52,698 nt of DNA from QHXQ01 sp036389375 (GTDB lineage: Bacteria > Acidobacteriota > Blastocatellia > Pyrinomonadales > Pyrinomonadaceae), in the NCBI GenBank assembly GCA_036389375.1, contig DASVQA010000208.1, positions 1 through 52,698 on the forward strand, written 5' to 3'. The notes under the pieces were generated by a model that was not told the origin of the DNA, searched no databases, and was given only the letters and a program-made list of their open reading frames with translations. Below, one piece after another: positions 17,681 through 25,214 of the stretch. Position 1 is the stretch's first letter. Every line of letters starts with the position of its first letter. Position numbers and translations under genes: made by a program.

Positions 17681-18604
17681 TTATGTGACGTGTGTGTCGT
17701 GCTTCCACTTCCGGTCGCTCGGGGGAATCCATTTGAGTTTGTCCAGCAACTCGATGTCGATCCGGTCTTTCTTTTCTTTGATCGCTTTGATGGTAGCTAA
17801 CCTAAGCACTTCGGCGAGTTCGCCAATGAGTCCCTCGCTCATGCTGCGCAGCTTCAGCGCTATCGTGGGCTGGGCAAGTATGGATGGCTCGGGTAGTGGC
17901 AGCCTGCGCTCGAAGCTGGAGAGTAATTTTAGATATGGATCTTTTTCAGGTTTCACTCCATCGCTAATATTCCACCTCGGCAGGATTGCCGGCTTAAACC
18001 TGTTCGCCAATTGTGGATCTGTCTGGAGCGCATGAAACGCTTCGAATGTGCCGACCCCGACAATTGGAATTCTCATCTCGTTGCTTAGATGTTTAATCGC
18101 GTTGCGGAAATTGCGCTGGCGAACACTCCCACCGGCAAGAATGTCCTGAATCTCGTCGATAATCAGCATGAGGATCGTCAGCTGCTGAAACAGGGTTATG
18201 ACCTGAAACTGTTTCTTACTGGCTCTGTCGCTCTCCCGGAATGGTGCACCTAGCTTCCTCAGTATCTCATCGTAGAACCGCCCCTCATCAGGTACGGTAG
18301 GAGCCTGTACAATTAGAACAGGGACAATACTCTTATCGCCCTCCGGGTTATCGTAAGCGCGATGTTTGCTTTGGAATCGATTGACGATGGTCGTTTTGCC
18401 GTTGTTTGTATCGCTGACAATCAGCATCCCTGGCATGCGATGTGTCTTTGGATGGGTGAGCAGATCCTCCAGCCTGTTGATGATCTCTATCGCCAAGTCG
18501 TAGCCGATCCATCGATCCTTGCGGACAAATTCGATTCGCTTTTCAGGGCTGAATGCAAGTGCTTCCTGCGCGCTTTCATCGAGTCGGCTTCCATTTGTAT
18601 TCAT
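17681..18604 (-). CDS. tnsC: TnsC/TniB AAA+ transposition regulator
   Basis: Protein of 307 aa, close to TniB (about 300 aa) and much shorter than Tn7 TnsC (555 aa). It is the ATP-dependent regulator that polymerises on target DNA and recruits the transposase. Walker A is SDTNNGKT (residues 64-71), with serine where most TniB proteins have glycine. Walker B is MLIIDE (146-151), followed by EIQDILAGGS; sensor 1 is likely in IPIVGVGTFEAF. It is upstream of both tniQ genes. The preceding 260 bp hold an operator-like inverted repeat. Its small size suggests it lacks the terminal extensions that in Tn7 contact TnsA, even though TnsA is present. Confidence 0.9.
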   Translation of the reverse strand: MNTNGSRLDESAQEALAFSPEKRIEFVRKDRWIGYDLAIEIINRLEDLLTHPKTHRMPGMLIVSDTNNGKTTIVNRFQSKHRAYDNPEGDKSIVPVLIVQAPTVPDEGRFYDEILRKLGAPFRESDRASKKQFQVITLFQQLTILMLIIDEIQDILAGGSVRQRNFRNAIKHLSNEMRIPIVGVGTFEAFHALQTDPQLANRFKPAILPRWNISDGVKPEKDPYLKLLSSFERRLPLPEPSILAQPTIALKLRSMSEGLIGELAEVLRLATIKAIKEKKDRIDIELLDKLKWIPPSDRKWKHDTHVT

Positions 18605-18739
18605 GGCTTATTTGTGGTCGGCTTCTACAAGCGGACGTTGCGGCCGGCAAAACAGAACATGAGGCGGGTGACGTTGTCGCCAACCTCCTTATACCATTGA
18701 CTATCTCAAAAGGATACTGATTAGACAGGAAGGTCGTGT

Positions 18740-18792
18740 CCTAGTTTGAAAAGTCAGATCAGCGTTTATCGACTTGAGATTTTCAAATTAGG
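18740..18792. promoter_or_regulatory. Inverted repeat upstream of tnsC
   Basis: CCTAGTTTGAAAA (18740-18752) and TTTTCAAATTAGG (18780-18792) match as inverted repeats at 12 of 13 positions with a 27-nt spacer, about 140 bp before the tnsC start. It could be an operator for transposition genes or a terminator of the upstream pair. The gap 18605-18863 holds no supportable gene. Confidence 0.4.
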
Positions 18793-18863
18793 AAACTACC
18801 GGCAGAAAAGTTCTTGAAACGCGAAGATCAGTGATGTCAGGGCGGATGATAGCCTGCCGCCTT

Positions 18864-19295
18864 TCAATCTTTGTCCTCAGCCCTTTTTATGACCGCATTT
18901 AGCAATTCTTGCGCCTCTTGATCCGGTTCGATTAAGAGTGCTTTTGTTAGCATGATCTTCGATGCGTAATTATCGTTGGCGGCAGCGAGCGCCTTACCGA
19001 GTAGGAACAGTTGATGAAACTGGTATTCCTCGCTCATCCCGACTGCCGCTGCTAGGTAGACGACAGCCTCGACGGGTCTTCCTTCTAGTAGAAGGCACTC
19101 ACCTAGCTTCGCCAAGGTAAGTGGGAAGGGGAAGGCATGGACACCCTCGCTGAGGACGGCTAGAGCCCTAACTAAGTCTCCCTCTTCCATCGCTACCTTC
19201 CCGACGTCATGGCAGTAGATTGCCCATGATATCCTCCCGCCGACGCCGTAGTCTTGAGCGGCTGATGGGTTCACTCTTTGGAGGAACTCGTACAT
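18864..19295 (-). CDS. TPR-like hypothetical protein
   Basis: Protein of 143 aa, all helical, with tetratricopeptide-like periodicity (GDLVRALAVLSEGVHAFPFP, GRPVEAVVYLAAAVGMSEEY, NYASKIMLTKALLIEPDQEA). No signal peptide, no catalytic motif. It begins 24 bp after the secreted protein gene upstream and is probably translated from the same mRNA, perhaps as a partner. Its place between tnsC and tnsB inside the transposon marks it as cargo. I do not recognise a defined family. Confidence 0.6.
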   Translation of the reverse strand: MYEFLQRVNPSAAQDYGVGGRISWAIYCHDVGKVAMEEGDLVRALAVLSEGVHAFPFPLTLAKLGECLLLEGRPVEAVVYLAAAVGMSEEYQFHQLFLLGKALAAANDNYASKIMLTKALLIEPDQEAQELLNAVIKRAEDKD

Positions 19296-19319
19296 GGCAT
19301 CGCTGTCCTTTGCGCGTGC

Positions 19320-20600
19320 TTACGGCTTAAATACTTTCCGCTTCTCAGCGTCGAGTTGTTTCTGCTGTCGGCGGACGGCACCATTCCGCTGCTTGATCTG
19401 CGCCTCGGCGGCTACGTCTGTAACGGTGAAGAATGCTGATGCCATCGGCAAGCCCCTATCTGGCGGGGCGAAGGTAAACGTCTCGTCGTCTATCTCGAGG
19501 TCAAAGCGCACCTCTCCGCACGGAGCACTAAACCCTCTTTCCGGAACTTCTGCCCAAGTCGCAACTGTGCCCAAACCGTGGCTGAGAGCCACGGCGTACT
19601 CGCTCATGGGTCGTCCTTTCCACTCTTTGCCGACCGAATATGTGCCCGTGATCCGATAGAGCCGTTCGTTCAAGAACTTGAAATCGAGCCGTATGAGCCT
19701 GGTCGAGCCCGGCGCATCATTCGACCTTATCAGATTAACTTCCATGGAGCGGACGCCGGAACTGTTAGCATTTGATGGAGAGGGTGCGTCGCCGCGGAAG
19801 CGTTCGTTGACTTCGGTTAGAGTCATGCCGAGCCGGAACCCGCGATACGGAAGGAGTTGAGAGATCTTAATCGGACACTCAACTGGAGCACCTGCTGTTG
19901 ACTCCAGCACCGGTTGCGATACCTGAGGAGGGGGCTTTAAGGCCGGTATAGGCTTGGCACTGGGTGCAGTCACATCTGTCGCGGAGCCGCGTGGCGATGG
20001 CTGCTTGGTCGGTCTGGTGAACGCGTCGGCGAGCGATGAGAGTGCCGCCATGTTCTGCAGGCTCAGCCGCACTTCCTTGCCGCCAACGCGTAGCTCAGCG
20101 CTCTTTGCCCTAGCCAGCTTCAGGAAGGTAGGCGTCGAAACGCTCAGCCGTAGGGTCTCGATGTGTCCTGCGCCGAGATCGACGCGCGTGTTGCTCATCC
20201 GCCCGAAGTCGACGCGCTCGCCGTCTATTATGCCGTACAACTCTGGTGCGTCTAGGAAGCGCCACGCACGGGCCTGCGATTGGAAGACGAGCTTGACAGT
20301 GTCAGGAGCCGTGGCAAGCCGCTGACCCTGATGGGTGAACCCCGCGAAGAAGTTGAGGAACTCCTGCATGTCAGCGAACGGGATCTCGACCCTGTAGCTC
20401 TCCAGCGTAGTCATGACGCCGACCGTCGTCTCGTCTTTGAACCGGTCGTAATGGGTCATAATCGTCGGAGATGGCGCGGGCGACTGCGAAAGGGCACTGA
20501 TGCAACTGAGCAGTACGACGAGGAGCGCGAACGGCAAGTGTGGTGATGCTTGGCGCGATATGTGAGAGGTGGGCGACACGGATCCATGTGGCGAGCTCAT
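19320..20600 (-). CDS. Secreted hypothetical protein
   Basis: Protein of 426 aa. A hydrophobic export signal lies at about residues 22-41 (LPFALLVVLLSCISALSQSP), then a beta-rich N-terminal domain (THYDRFKDETTVGVMTTLES, of a type I associate with acidobacterial proteins), a Pro-rich linker (about 195-230), a second domain starting YRGFRLGMTLTEVNERFRGD, and a basic Gln/Lys-rich end. It has a good Shine-Dalgarno sequence (AAGGAG) 8 nt before ATG 20600. The function is unknown. The gene is transcribed away from the XRE regulator and its palindrome, so that regulator may control it. GC is higher than in the neighbouring tniQ genes, which suggests a different source. Confidence 0.6.
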   Translation of the reverse strand: MSSPHGSVSPTSHISRQASPHLPFALLVVLLSCISALSQSPAPSPTIMTHYDRFKDETTVGVMTTLESYRVEIPFADMQEFLNFFAGFTHQGQRLATAPDTVKLVFQSQARAWRFLDAPELYGIIDGERVDFGRMSNTRVDLGAGHIETLRLSVSTPTFLKLARAKSAELRVGGKEVRLSLQNMAALSSLADAFTRPTKQPSPRGSATDVTAPSAKPIPALKPPPQVSQPVLESTAGAPVECPIKISQLLPYRGFRLGMTLTEVNERFRGDAPSPSNANSSGVRSMEVNLIRSNDAPGSTRLIRLDFKFLNERLYRITGTYSVGKEWKGRPMSEYAVALSHGLGTVATWAEVPERGFSAPCGEVRFDLEIDDETFTFAPPDRGLPMASAFFTVTDVAAEAQIKQRNGAVRRQQKQLDAEKRKVFKP

Positions 20601-20827
20601 GAGACTTCTCCTTGATGTTAGGAGCTATTTTCAAGTTGTCGGGACTGGGCACATGACAGAAAGAGGGTGACGATGAGTAACACAGTTTGATATCTTTGCC
20701 TGCAGTTCTCCTTTGATAACTGTCAAGCAGCCATGAGTAGGAAGGCTAGACAAGTTACCTGATAATGAGAACTGCCGCAGAGTCCAAGAAATCTACGGAG
20801 GCGGCAGCTCAAAAAGGTCACAAAAGG

Positions 20828-20868
20828 ATATCTCTAACTAGAGAAAAATACAACCTAGTTAGAGATAT
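20828..20868. promoter_or_regulatory. 14-bp perfect inverted repeat, candidate XRE operator
   Basis: ATATCTCTAACTAG (20828-20841) and CTAGTTAGAGATAT (20855-20868) are perfect complements around a 13-nt spacer, 48 bp before the XRE start codon and in the divergent interval with the secreted-protein gene. This is typical for a self-repressing HTH regulator that controls a divergent operon. The remaining part of the gap (20601-20916) shows no gene. Confidence 0.6.
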
Positions 20869-20916
20869 ATTGCAATTCGGACAGCGTGCGTACGTCCCGC
20901 CAGGGGGTATCTCCTG

Positions 20917-21276
20917 ATGAGACACCAAGGCAAGCGCAGGCGTCCGCGTCCGCTACGATTACATGAGAAACTGTTACAGATCCGTCAAGCATATGGTTTG
21001 TCTCAGTCCGAGCTAGTTAATCGCTTAGGGCTAATTCAGGAGTTGAACCCCTCTGACATCAGTGCCTTTGAGCGCGACCCGAACAACAAGTGGTCACGGG
21101 AGCCCTCGCTGCCGCATCTACTGCGCTATGCAAGGATGGCGGGGCTGAATGTCGAAGTGCTTATTGACGATGAGTTGGAACTGCCTGACAAGTTGGCTAC
21201 CGACCCGTTACATGGCGTAGTCAGGCGGTTGCCCAAGAAAGCGAGAAAGGCTTCGAGTGGAGTGAAAAAAAGATAA
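20917..21276 (+). CDS. XRE-family helix-turn-helix regulator
   Basis: Protein of 119 aa with a Cro/C1-type HTH (LHEKLLQIRQAYGLSQSELV, then NPSDISAFERDPNNKWSREP, and LPHLLRYARMAGLNVEVLID). The C-terminus is strongly basic (RRLPKKARKASSGVKKR). It is the only + strand gene in the transposition half of the element. A 14-bp perfect palindrome lies just upstream, so autoregulation is likely, and the divergent secreted-protein/TPR pair, perhaps also tnsC, may be in its regulon. It could alternatively be the antitoxin-like part of a pair, but no toxin is adjacent. Confidence 0.8.
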   Translation: MRHQGKRRRPRPLRLHEKLLQIRQAYGLSQSELVNRLGLIQELNPSDISAFERDPNNKWSREPSLPHLLRYARMAGLNVEVLIDDELELPDKLATDPLHGVVRRLPKKARKASSGVKKR

Positions 21277-21449
21277 CGGATCGCCAAGCATCTTTGAAGA
21301 AACGAGAAGATCCGGCATGCGAGTGAGCATAAAGTAGCAGGGATCACTGCACCGACGTCCTGCCAACGGCACCGACCCACTGCCCCTCCTTGTCAAAATA
21401 TGATGACCTCAGATAGCCGGCGGCGTTCCAGACGGAATCACAATACTAG

Positions 21450-21606
21450 CGTATGAGACCGTATCTGGCATTGAGAAATATCAGCCAGCGATGGACAATG
21501 CCGATTCCGAACTGGGGCCGGCGCGATGAACCAATTCGCTATCCTGTTCGACGGCCAAGTGCCGATGGGCGGACTCAACCAAAACTCACTTACACAGACC
21601 GCTTAG
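21450..21606 (+). pseudogene. Decayed C-terminal fragment of an IS256 (Mutator)-family transposase, copy 1
   Basis: The translation gives YLALRNISQRWTMPIPNW, then a one-base frameshift, then MNQFAILFDGQVPMGGL and a stop at 21604-21606. This is the conserved C-terminus of IS256-family transposases (pattern W-T-M-P-I-x-x-W..A.NQFAI.F). Only about 50 codons remain. The last 80 bp recur at 24227-24312 on the other side of tnsAB. The stretch 21277-21449 shows nothing else. Confidence 0.65.
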
Positions 21607-21617
21607 AACTTCCCAAT

Positions 21618-23501
21618 TTATAGCTCCTCTCTCTCTTCGTAAGCCGGGATGCTGGCGTATGAATCTACATCGTCCGTGCGGCTGTCTTCTCTGGAGTTGT
21701 TAACTAAATTATCTGCCGTCCTCGGTTTGCTGATATTTTGATTGTTCTCTCTGCGCTGTCTCTCACGACGCATGTGTTTAGTCTCCTGCGCTGCCTTTTC
21801 TTCTATCGCTCGCATTTGCGCGTATGAGTCAAATATCATTGCTTCATCCACCTCCTCAATCCCTTGGTCCTTAAGTCTTTTAAGCGCCCGCCGGAACTCC
21901 CAAATGCTCACCGGGGGATGTGAGGTATCCCGGTAAGGTATGCGGAAATACTGATTAACCTCGGGATCAAAAAAATAGACTACGCTTATATCATTTGGGT
22001 GCCGCTTGAAAATGAATTTTCGCCTTTTTGATTGATTTTTAGGGTCGCGGCTGTTTACCCATCTGCGCAGGACGTCGGCAAAGTAGTAAACGTACTCTAT
22101 GACTATCCCATATTCCTGAACAGTTCGTTCTTCATAAGGCATCACATTTAACAATAGGCGATCCTCGTCAGTTATTTTCTGGGGGAAGCCACGCCCTGGA
22201 ATTTCATCGGTGCCAAGTATTCCTGATTCATACTGCTTTATGGGGGGGCGGTGCAGGCTGCTATGTATTTTCTGGTGATAAACGCCTGTAATGTATAGAA
22301 GAAACCAGCGCTCAAACTCGGACATTGTCATGATAGCGTTGCCTTCCGAGTCGTACTTCCCGCGCTCTTTAATATTCGAAAATGTTGTGCCAGGCAATGA
22401 ATGGACTTTGTTGAGAACTGTTCCAAGCAGTCGTTCGATGTGTGCCCCATAGCGAGGTTTTTTTACGGGTCGCCATTCAAGGTCAATACCGTACTCCTTG
22501 CAGGCGCGGCGCAGCATCTTCCCACGGAATTCCCCGGCATTGTCCGCGTGTATTTTCGTCATCTTGCCCCAGCAAGGCCACGAAGCTTTAATGTCATATT
22601 TTTTCAGGAGGTTTTCTTTCGTCAAAATCGCATTCGCAATACACAGACCCGCCGACATGGTGTTCGGAGGATCCAGGGAGATGTAGTAGCCCAATACCAT
22701 TCGGCTGAAGACGTCGATCATTAGCGTAACCCATGGCCTACCGATAGGCTCACGATCTCTGTCGTCCAATAATGAGACGTCGAACTTGGTATGATCGATC
22801 TGAACCACGGCGAGAGGGAAGTCACCGCCTGGAAAATGCCCGGGGTAGGCAGAATGTTTCTTGGCGGCGATATCGGGTCCAAGCCTAGCTTCATCTTTCT
22901 CTTTTTGCGATATGGAATTGATCCTATTACGTAAGGTATTTTTATGAGGTGCTCTAAGTCCTGCGCTCCGGAAAGCCTGTTGCAATGACTCGTAGGTGTG
23001 TTGCAAGTCCGGTTTCTGCTTGTTTAGATACGTCGTTCCTATGATGCGTTGGAGTATTGCCTCTCTGTCTTCTTCAAGACGGCTTTTGCCCATACCGCCG
23101 GTGTGCTTTGCGGGCCGTAAGCTAGAGACGAGCTCAGTTTGCTCCCATTTAGCAATCTTCCTGTAAATGGTCGCTATGCTAACGCCTGTTTTTTTCGCGA
23201 CCTCCTCTACCATCGTCCGCGTACGACTCGGAACGTTGAATAGCGACTTGATGTTTTCATACCAACTTTCTGCCTCCGCCCACTGTTCATCCGTGATCGC
23301 AGAAAGTTCTTTGACGTCTTCCGGCACATCTTTTGGACTGGGGACATATGGGCTAAGATCGGCGATGCTTAAAGACTCGCTCTTACCCGACGATTGATTC
23401 TTAGCCAAGATTGAATCAAGGCTCAAAAGGTGGGTAATAACGTAGTGCTCTCCACCGCAAGTGACGTGCATGCCCGGCTCTACGTTCATGAATATACTCA
23501 T
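21618..23501 (-). CDS. tnsB: TnsB/TniA DDE transposase
   Basis: Protein of 627 aa. It binds the 18-bp end repeats and joins the 3' ends to target DNA. The N-terminal part has helix-turn-helix modules (for example VEEVAKKTGVSIATIYRKIA). The RNase-H-like core carries D236 (VVQIDHTKFD), D320 (KIHADNAGEF) and E356 (YGAHIERLLG), a DD-35-E triad as in Tn7/Mu-type integrases. A beta-barrel and a charged C-terminal tail follow, the likely TnsC contact. ATG 23501 has an AGGAG upstream. The first 86 bp overlap the 3' end of tnsA, and the stop is 12 bp from a decayed IS256 tail. Confidence 0.93.
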   Translation of the reverse strand: MSIFMNVEPGMHVTCGGEHYVITHLLSLDSILAKNQSSGKSESLSIADLSPYVPSPKDVPEDVKELSAITDEQWAEAESWYENIKSLFNVPSRTRTMVEEVAKKTGVSIATIYRKIAKWEQTELVSSLRPAKHTGGMGKSRLEEDREAILQRIIGTTYLNKQKPDLQHTYESLQQAFRSAGLRAPHKNTLRNRINSISQKEKDEARLGPDIAAKKHSAYPGHFPGGDFPLAVVQIDHTKFDVSLLDDRDREPIGRPWVTLMIDVFSRMVLGYYISLDPPNTMSAGLCIANAILTKENLLKKYDIKASWPCWGKMTKIHADNAGEFRGKMLRRACKEYGIDLEWRPVKKPRYGAHIERLLGTVLNKVHSLPGTTFSNIKERGKYDSEGNAIMTMSEFERWFLLYITGVYHQKIHSSLHRPPIKQYESGILGTDEIPGRGFPQKITDEDRLLLNVMPYEERTVQEYGIVIEYVYYFADVLRRWVNSRDPKNQSKRRKFIFKRHPNDISVVYFFDPEVNQYFRIPYRDTSHPPVSIWEFRRALKRLKDQGIEEVDEAMIFDSYAQMRAIEEKAAQETKHMRRERQRRENNQNISKPRTADNLVNNSREDSRTDDVDSYASIPAYEEREEL

Positions 23502-24177
23502 GATTCATCTCCTCGTCTCGGCACTTTGGACTAAGGCGGCTGCGCATGTTCAAAGGAATTTCCAAGTTGGCGGTAATCTCAAAATTGGCGACGAGATGCC
23601 AGAGAATGGGGAGTAGTTCCGCCTTCCTACAATCGTCGTCAGTCAGCGAAAGCATAAGCGTTTGGACATCCGTTTCTCCCAGAGAGTTTAGCGCGCTGAG
23701 GAGGCGTTGCGAGTCCTCTTCATTGAAAGGATGATCTCTAAATTCAAGGAGGAATATCGCATTCTGGACATAAGGCGTGTTGATTTCACGCTCGGTCATG
23801 AGCACAAAATCATAGCCTTGCTCCGTGGCATATTGTTGACCCGCCTTGATCTTGGGTTTTAGTTCTCCCCAATTCTTGAATAAATCACTTCTCCATTTCA
23901 CCTCTCCGAGAAGCGGCCGCCATGAGTTAACAGGATTGACATCCTTCCGATAGTGAATGAGGATGTCAGGGGTATATTTTCGTTCCTTACCGCTTTTATC
24001 CGTGTATGAGATCGTAACCGGTTGTTCTTCATACCCAGCGACGTTAGGATTGAAAGTAATCAGCTTCTGGCAGTTATGTTCCAGTCTTGACTCATAGCCG
24101 GTCATTTCATCGGATTTATCTGTTGCGATAAGTCCTGTGACGTTACGGTAATTTTTGGGAATCTTTCTTACTGGCAT
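23416..24177 (-). CDS. tnsA: TnsA endonuclease
   Basis: Protein of 253 aa. It cuts the 5' strands at the transposon ends, which with TnsB makes cut-and-paste movement. The family start (MPVRKIPKNYRNVTG) supports ATG 24177 over TTG 24228, which would begin in repeat sequence. The restriction-enzyme-like active site is E29 (GYESRLEHN), D71 (YTPDILIHY) and E92-V-K94 (LLGEVKWRSD). A C-terminal helical domain follows. The 3' end overlaps tnsB by 86 bp. Presence of TnsA with a TniB-sized TnsC means excision should be clean rather than replicative, unlike Tn5053 or type V-K elements that lack TnsA. Confidence 0.9.
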   Translation of the reverse strand: MPVRKIPKNYRNVTGLIATDKSDEMTGYESRLEHNCQKLITFNPNVAGYEEQPVTISYTDKSGKERKYTPDILIHYRKDVNPVNSWRPLLGEVKWRSDLFKNWGELKPKIKAGQQYATEQGYDFVLMTEREINTPYVQNAIFLLEFRDHPFNEEDSQRLLSALNSLGETDVQTLMLSLTDDDCRKAELLPILWHLVANFEITANLEIPLNMRSRLSPKCRDEEMNHEYIHERRAGHARHLRWRALRYYPPFEP

Positions 24178-24208
24178 GGCTATCTCTGGATAACCGAGTT
24201 CATGGAAC

Positions 24209-24312
24209 AGTTCCAGCGGCGCGCTCAACCAGTTCGCGATCCTGTTTGACGGCCGAGTCCCGATGGGCGGACTTAGCTCAAGTTCACTTACACAGAATAC
24301 TTAGAACTCCCA
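24209..24312 (+). pseudogene. Decayed IS256-family transposase tail, copy 2
   Basis: The translation gives LNQFAILFDGRVPMGGL ending at TAG 24302-24304, parallel to copy 1 at 21529-21606, with most differences at third codon positions. About four in five positions match over 86 bp, including the stretch TCACTTACACAGA after the coding part, which resembles the IS256 terminal repeat. The two copies are direct repeats that bracket tnsAB. Confidence 0.6.
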
Positions 24313-24323
24313 TAACGTGTAGC

Positions 24324-25214
24324 TTAATCTCTCGCGGGCAGTCTAAACACTTCTTTCAAATGCCACATAATGTATTCCGGGTTGGGTCGCCATTCAGTCC
24401 GGGTTGGAGAATTAAGCGGCTTCCCGTTGAAAGCATTAAACCATTCTCTCGCCCAAGACTGTCCGTGTAGGTCGGCGGAAATCATCACAGTCAAATCATT
24501 GGTCAACCCAATCGCACCACGATCTAATGCCTTGTGATGAATCGCGCACAGAGCTAGCCCATTATTAACGATATCCGGCCCCCCGGCCTGATACCACTTG
24601 ATATGCGCTGCTTCCAGCGCAAAATCGGTGGCACCTACCTTCAGATCGTAACTGCAAATAGCGCAGCGATATTCATAAGCTCTCAAAACTTCGAGTCTGA
24701 ACTTCGGATCTCTCGGTGTGCGTATGCTCACCGATAACGAAATGCCTACAGAATTCAATATGTCTTCATGTATCGAATTGGGAAAGTTGTTGTCGAGTAT
24801 CAACTTCGCCACTCGCGACAAAAATGAAGGGTTCTGGCTGAATTGATTGTAAATAGTTTCCGGGAATCCGCCGCAAATATGTTTTTCCCTAAGTTCAAGC
24901 CTAGAGAGACCAGCACTCTTCGTCTTTAAACTTAGAAGATGTGAGTTCGGTACTTCCCACAGCTTGTCGCTCTGAAGCCACCAAAAAGCATACTCAGGAT
25001 GTAATACCCTTCGCGGAGGCCCGTATGTTCGCAACAAAGAGCTGAGTTCATCCTCGACCTCGGCAAAAGGCATGAGACGCTCGTTATCTTGTGAAACACG
25101 CCCAAGTGCCAACAACAATAGAAGTGGTTTGTTAGGCGCGCGCACCCCTCCTTGGCGGTAAACTCGTAATCTCTCAACTCGATTAAGAATCGCTCGCTGA
25201 ATGTTATTCATCAC
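24324..25214 (-). CDS. HNH endonuclease with sulfur-binding domain (phosphorothioate-dependent restriction type)
   Basis: Protein of 296 aa. The C-terminal half is an HNH nuclease: CAICSYDLKVGATDFALEAA, then HIKWYQAGG and NGLALCAIHHKALDRG supply the Cys and His ligands and catalytic His. The N-terminal half (RQGGVRAPNKPLLLLLALGR, then EYAFWWLQSDKLWEVPNS) looks like the sulfur-binding domain of ScoMcrA-type enzymes, which recognise phosphorothioated DNA. Its start codon is next to the dndA stop, so it is co-transcribed with dndA. The family reading is that it acts on PT-modified DNA. A self-encoded PT-dependent cutter in a PT-modifying island would be odd, so it may have evolved another use. 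The domain call is by eye. Confidence 0.78.
   Translation of the reverse strand: MMNNIQRAILNRVERLRVYRQGGVRAPNKPLLLLLALGRVSQDNERLMPFAEVEDELSSLLRTYGPPRRVLHPEYAFWWLQSDKLWEVPNSHLLSLKTKSAGLSRLELREKHICGGFPETIYNQFSQNPSFLSRVAKLILDNNFPNSIHEDILNSVGISLSVSIRTPRDPKFRLEVLRAYEYRCAICSYDLKVGATDFALEAAHIKWYQAGGPDIVNNGLALCAIHHKALDRGAIGLTNDLTVMISADLHGQSWAREWFNAFNGKPLNSPTRTEWRPNPEYIMWHLKEVFRLPARD

Noticed and set aside
23416..23501. Sequencing error causing the 86-bp tnsA/tnsB overlap
   Set aside because: tnsB has a good Shine-Dalgarno sequence and a family-like N-terminus within the overlap, so both frames look real.
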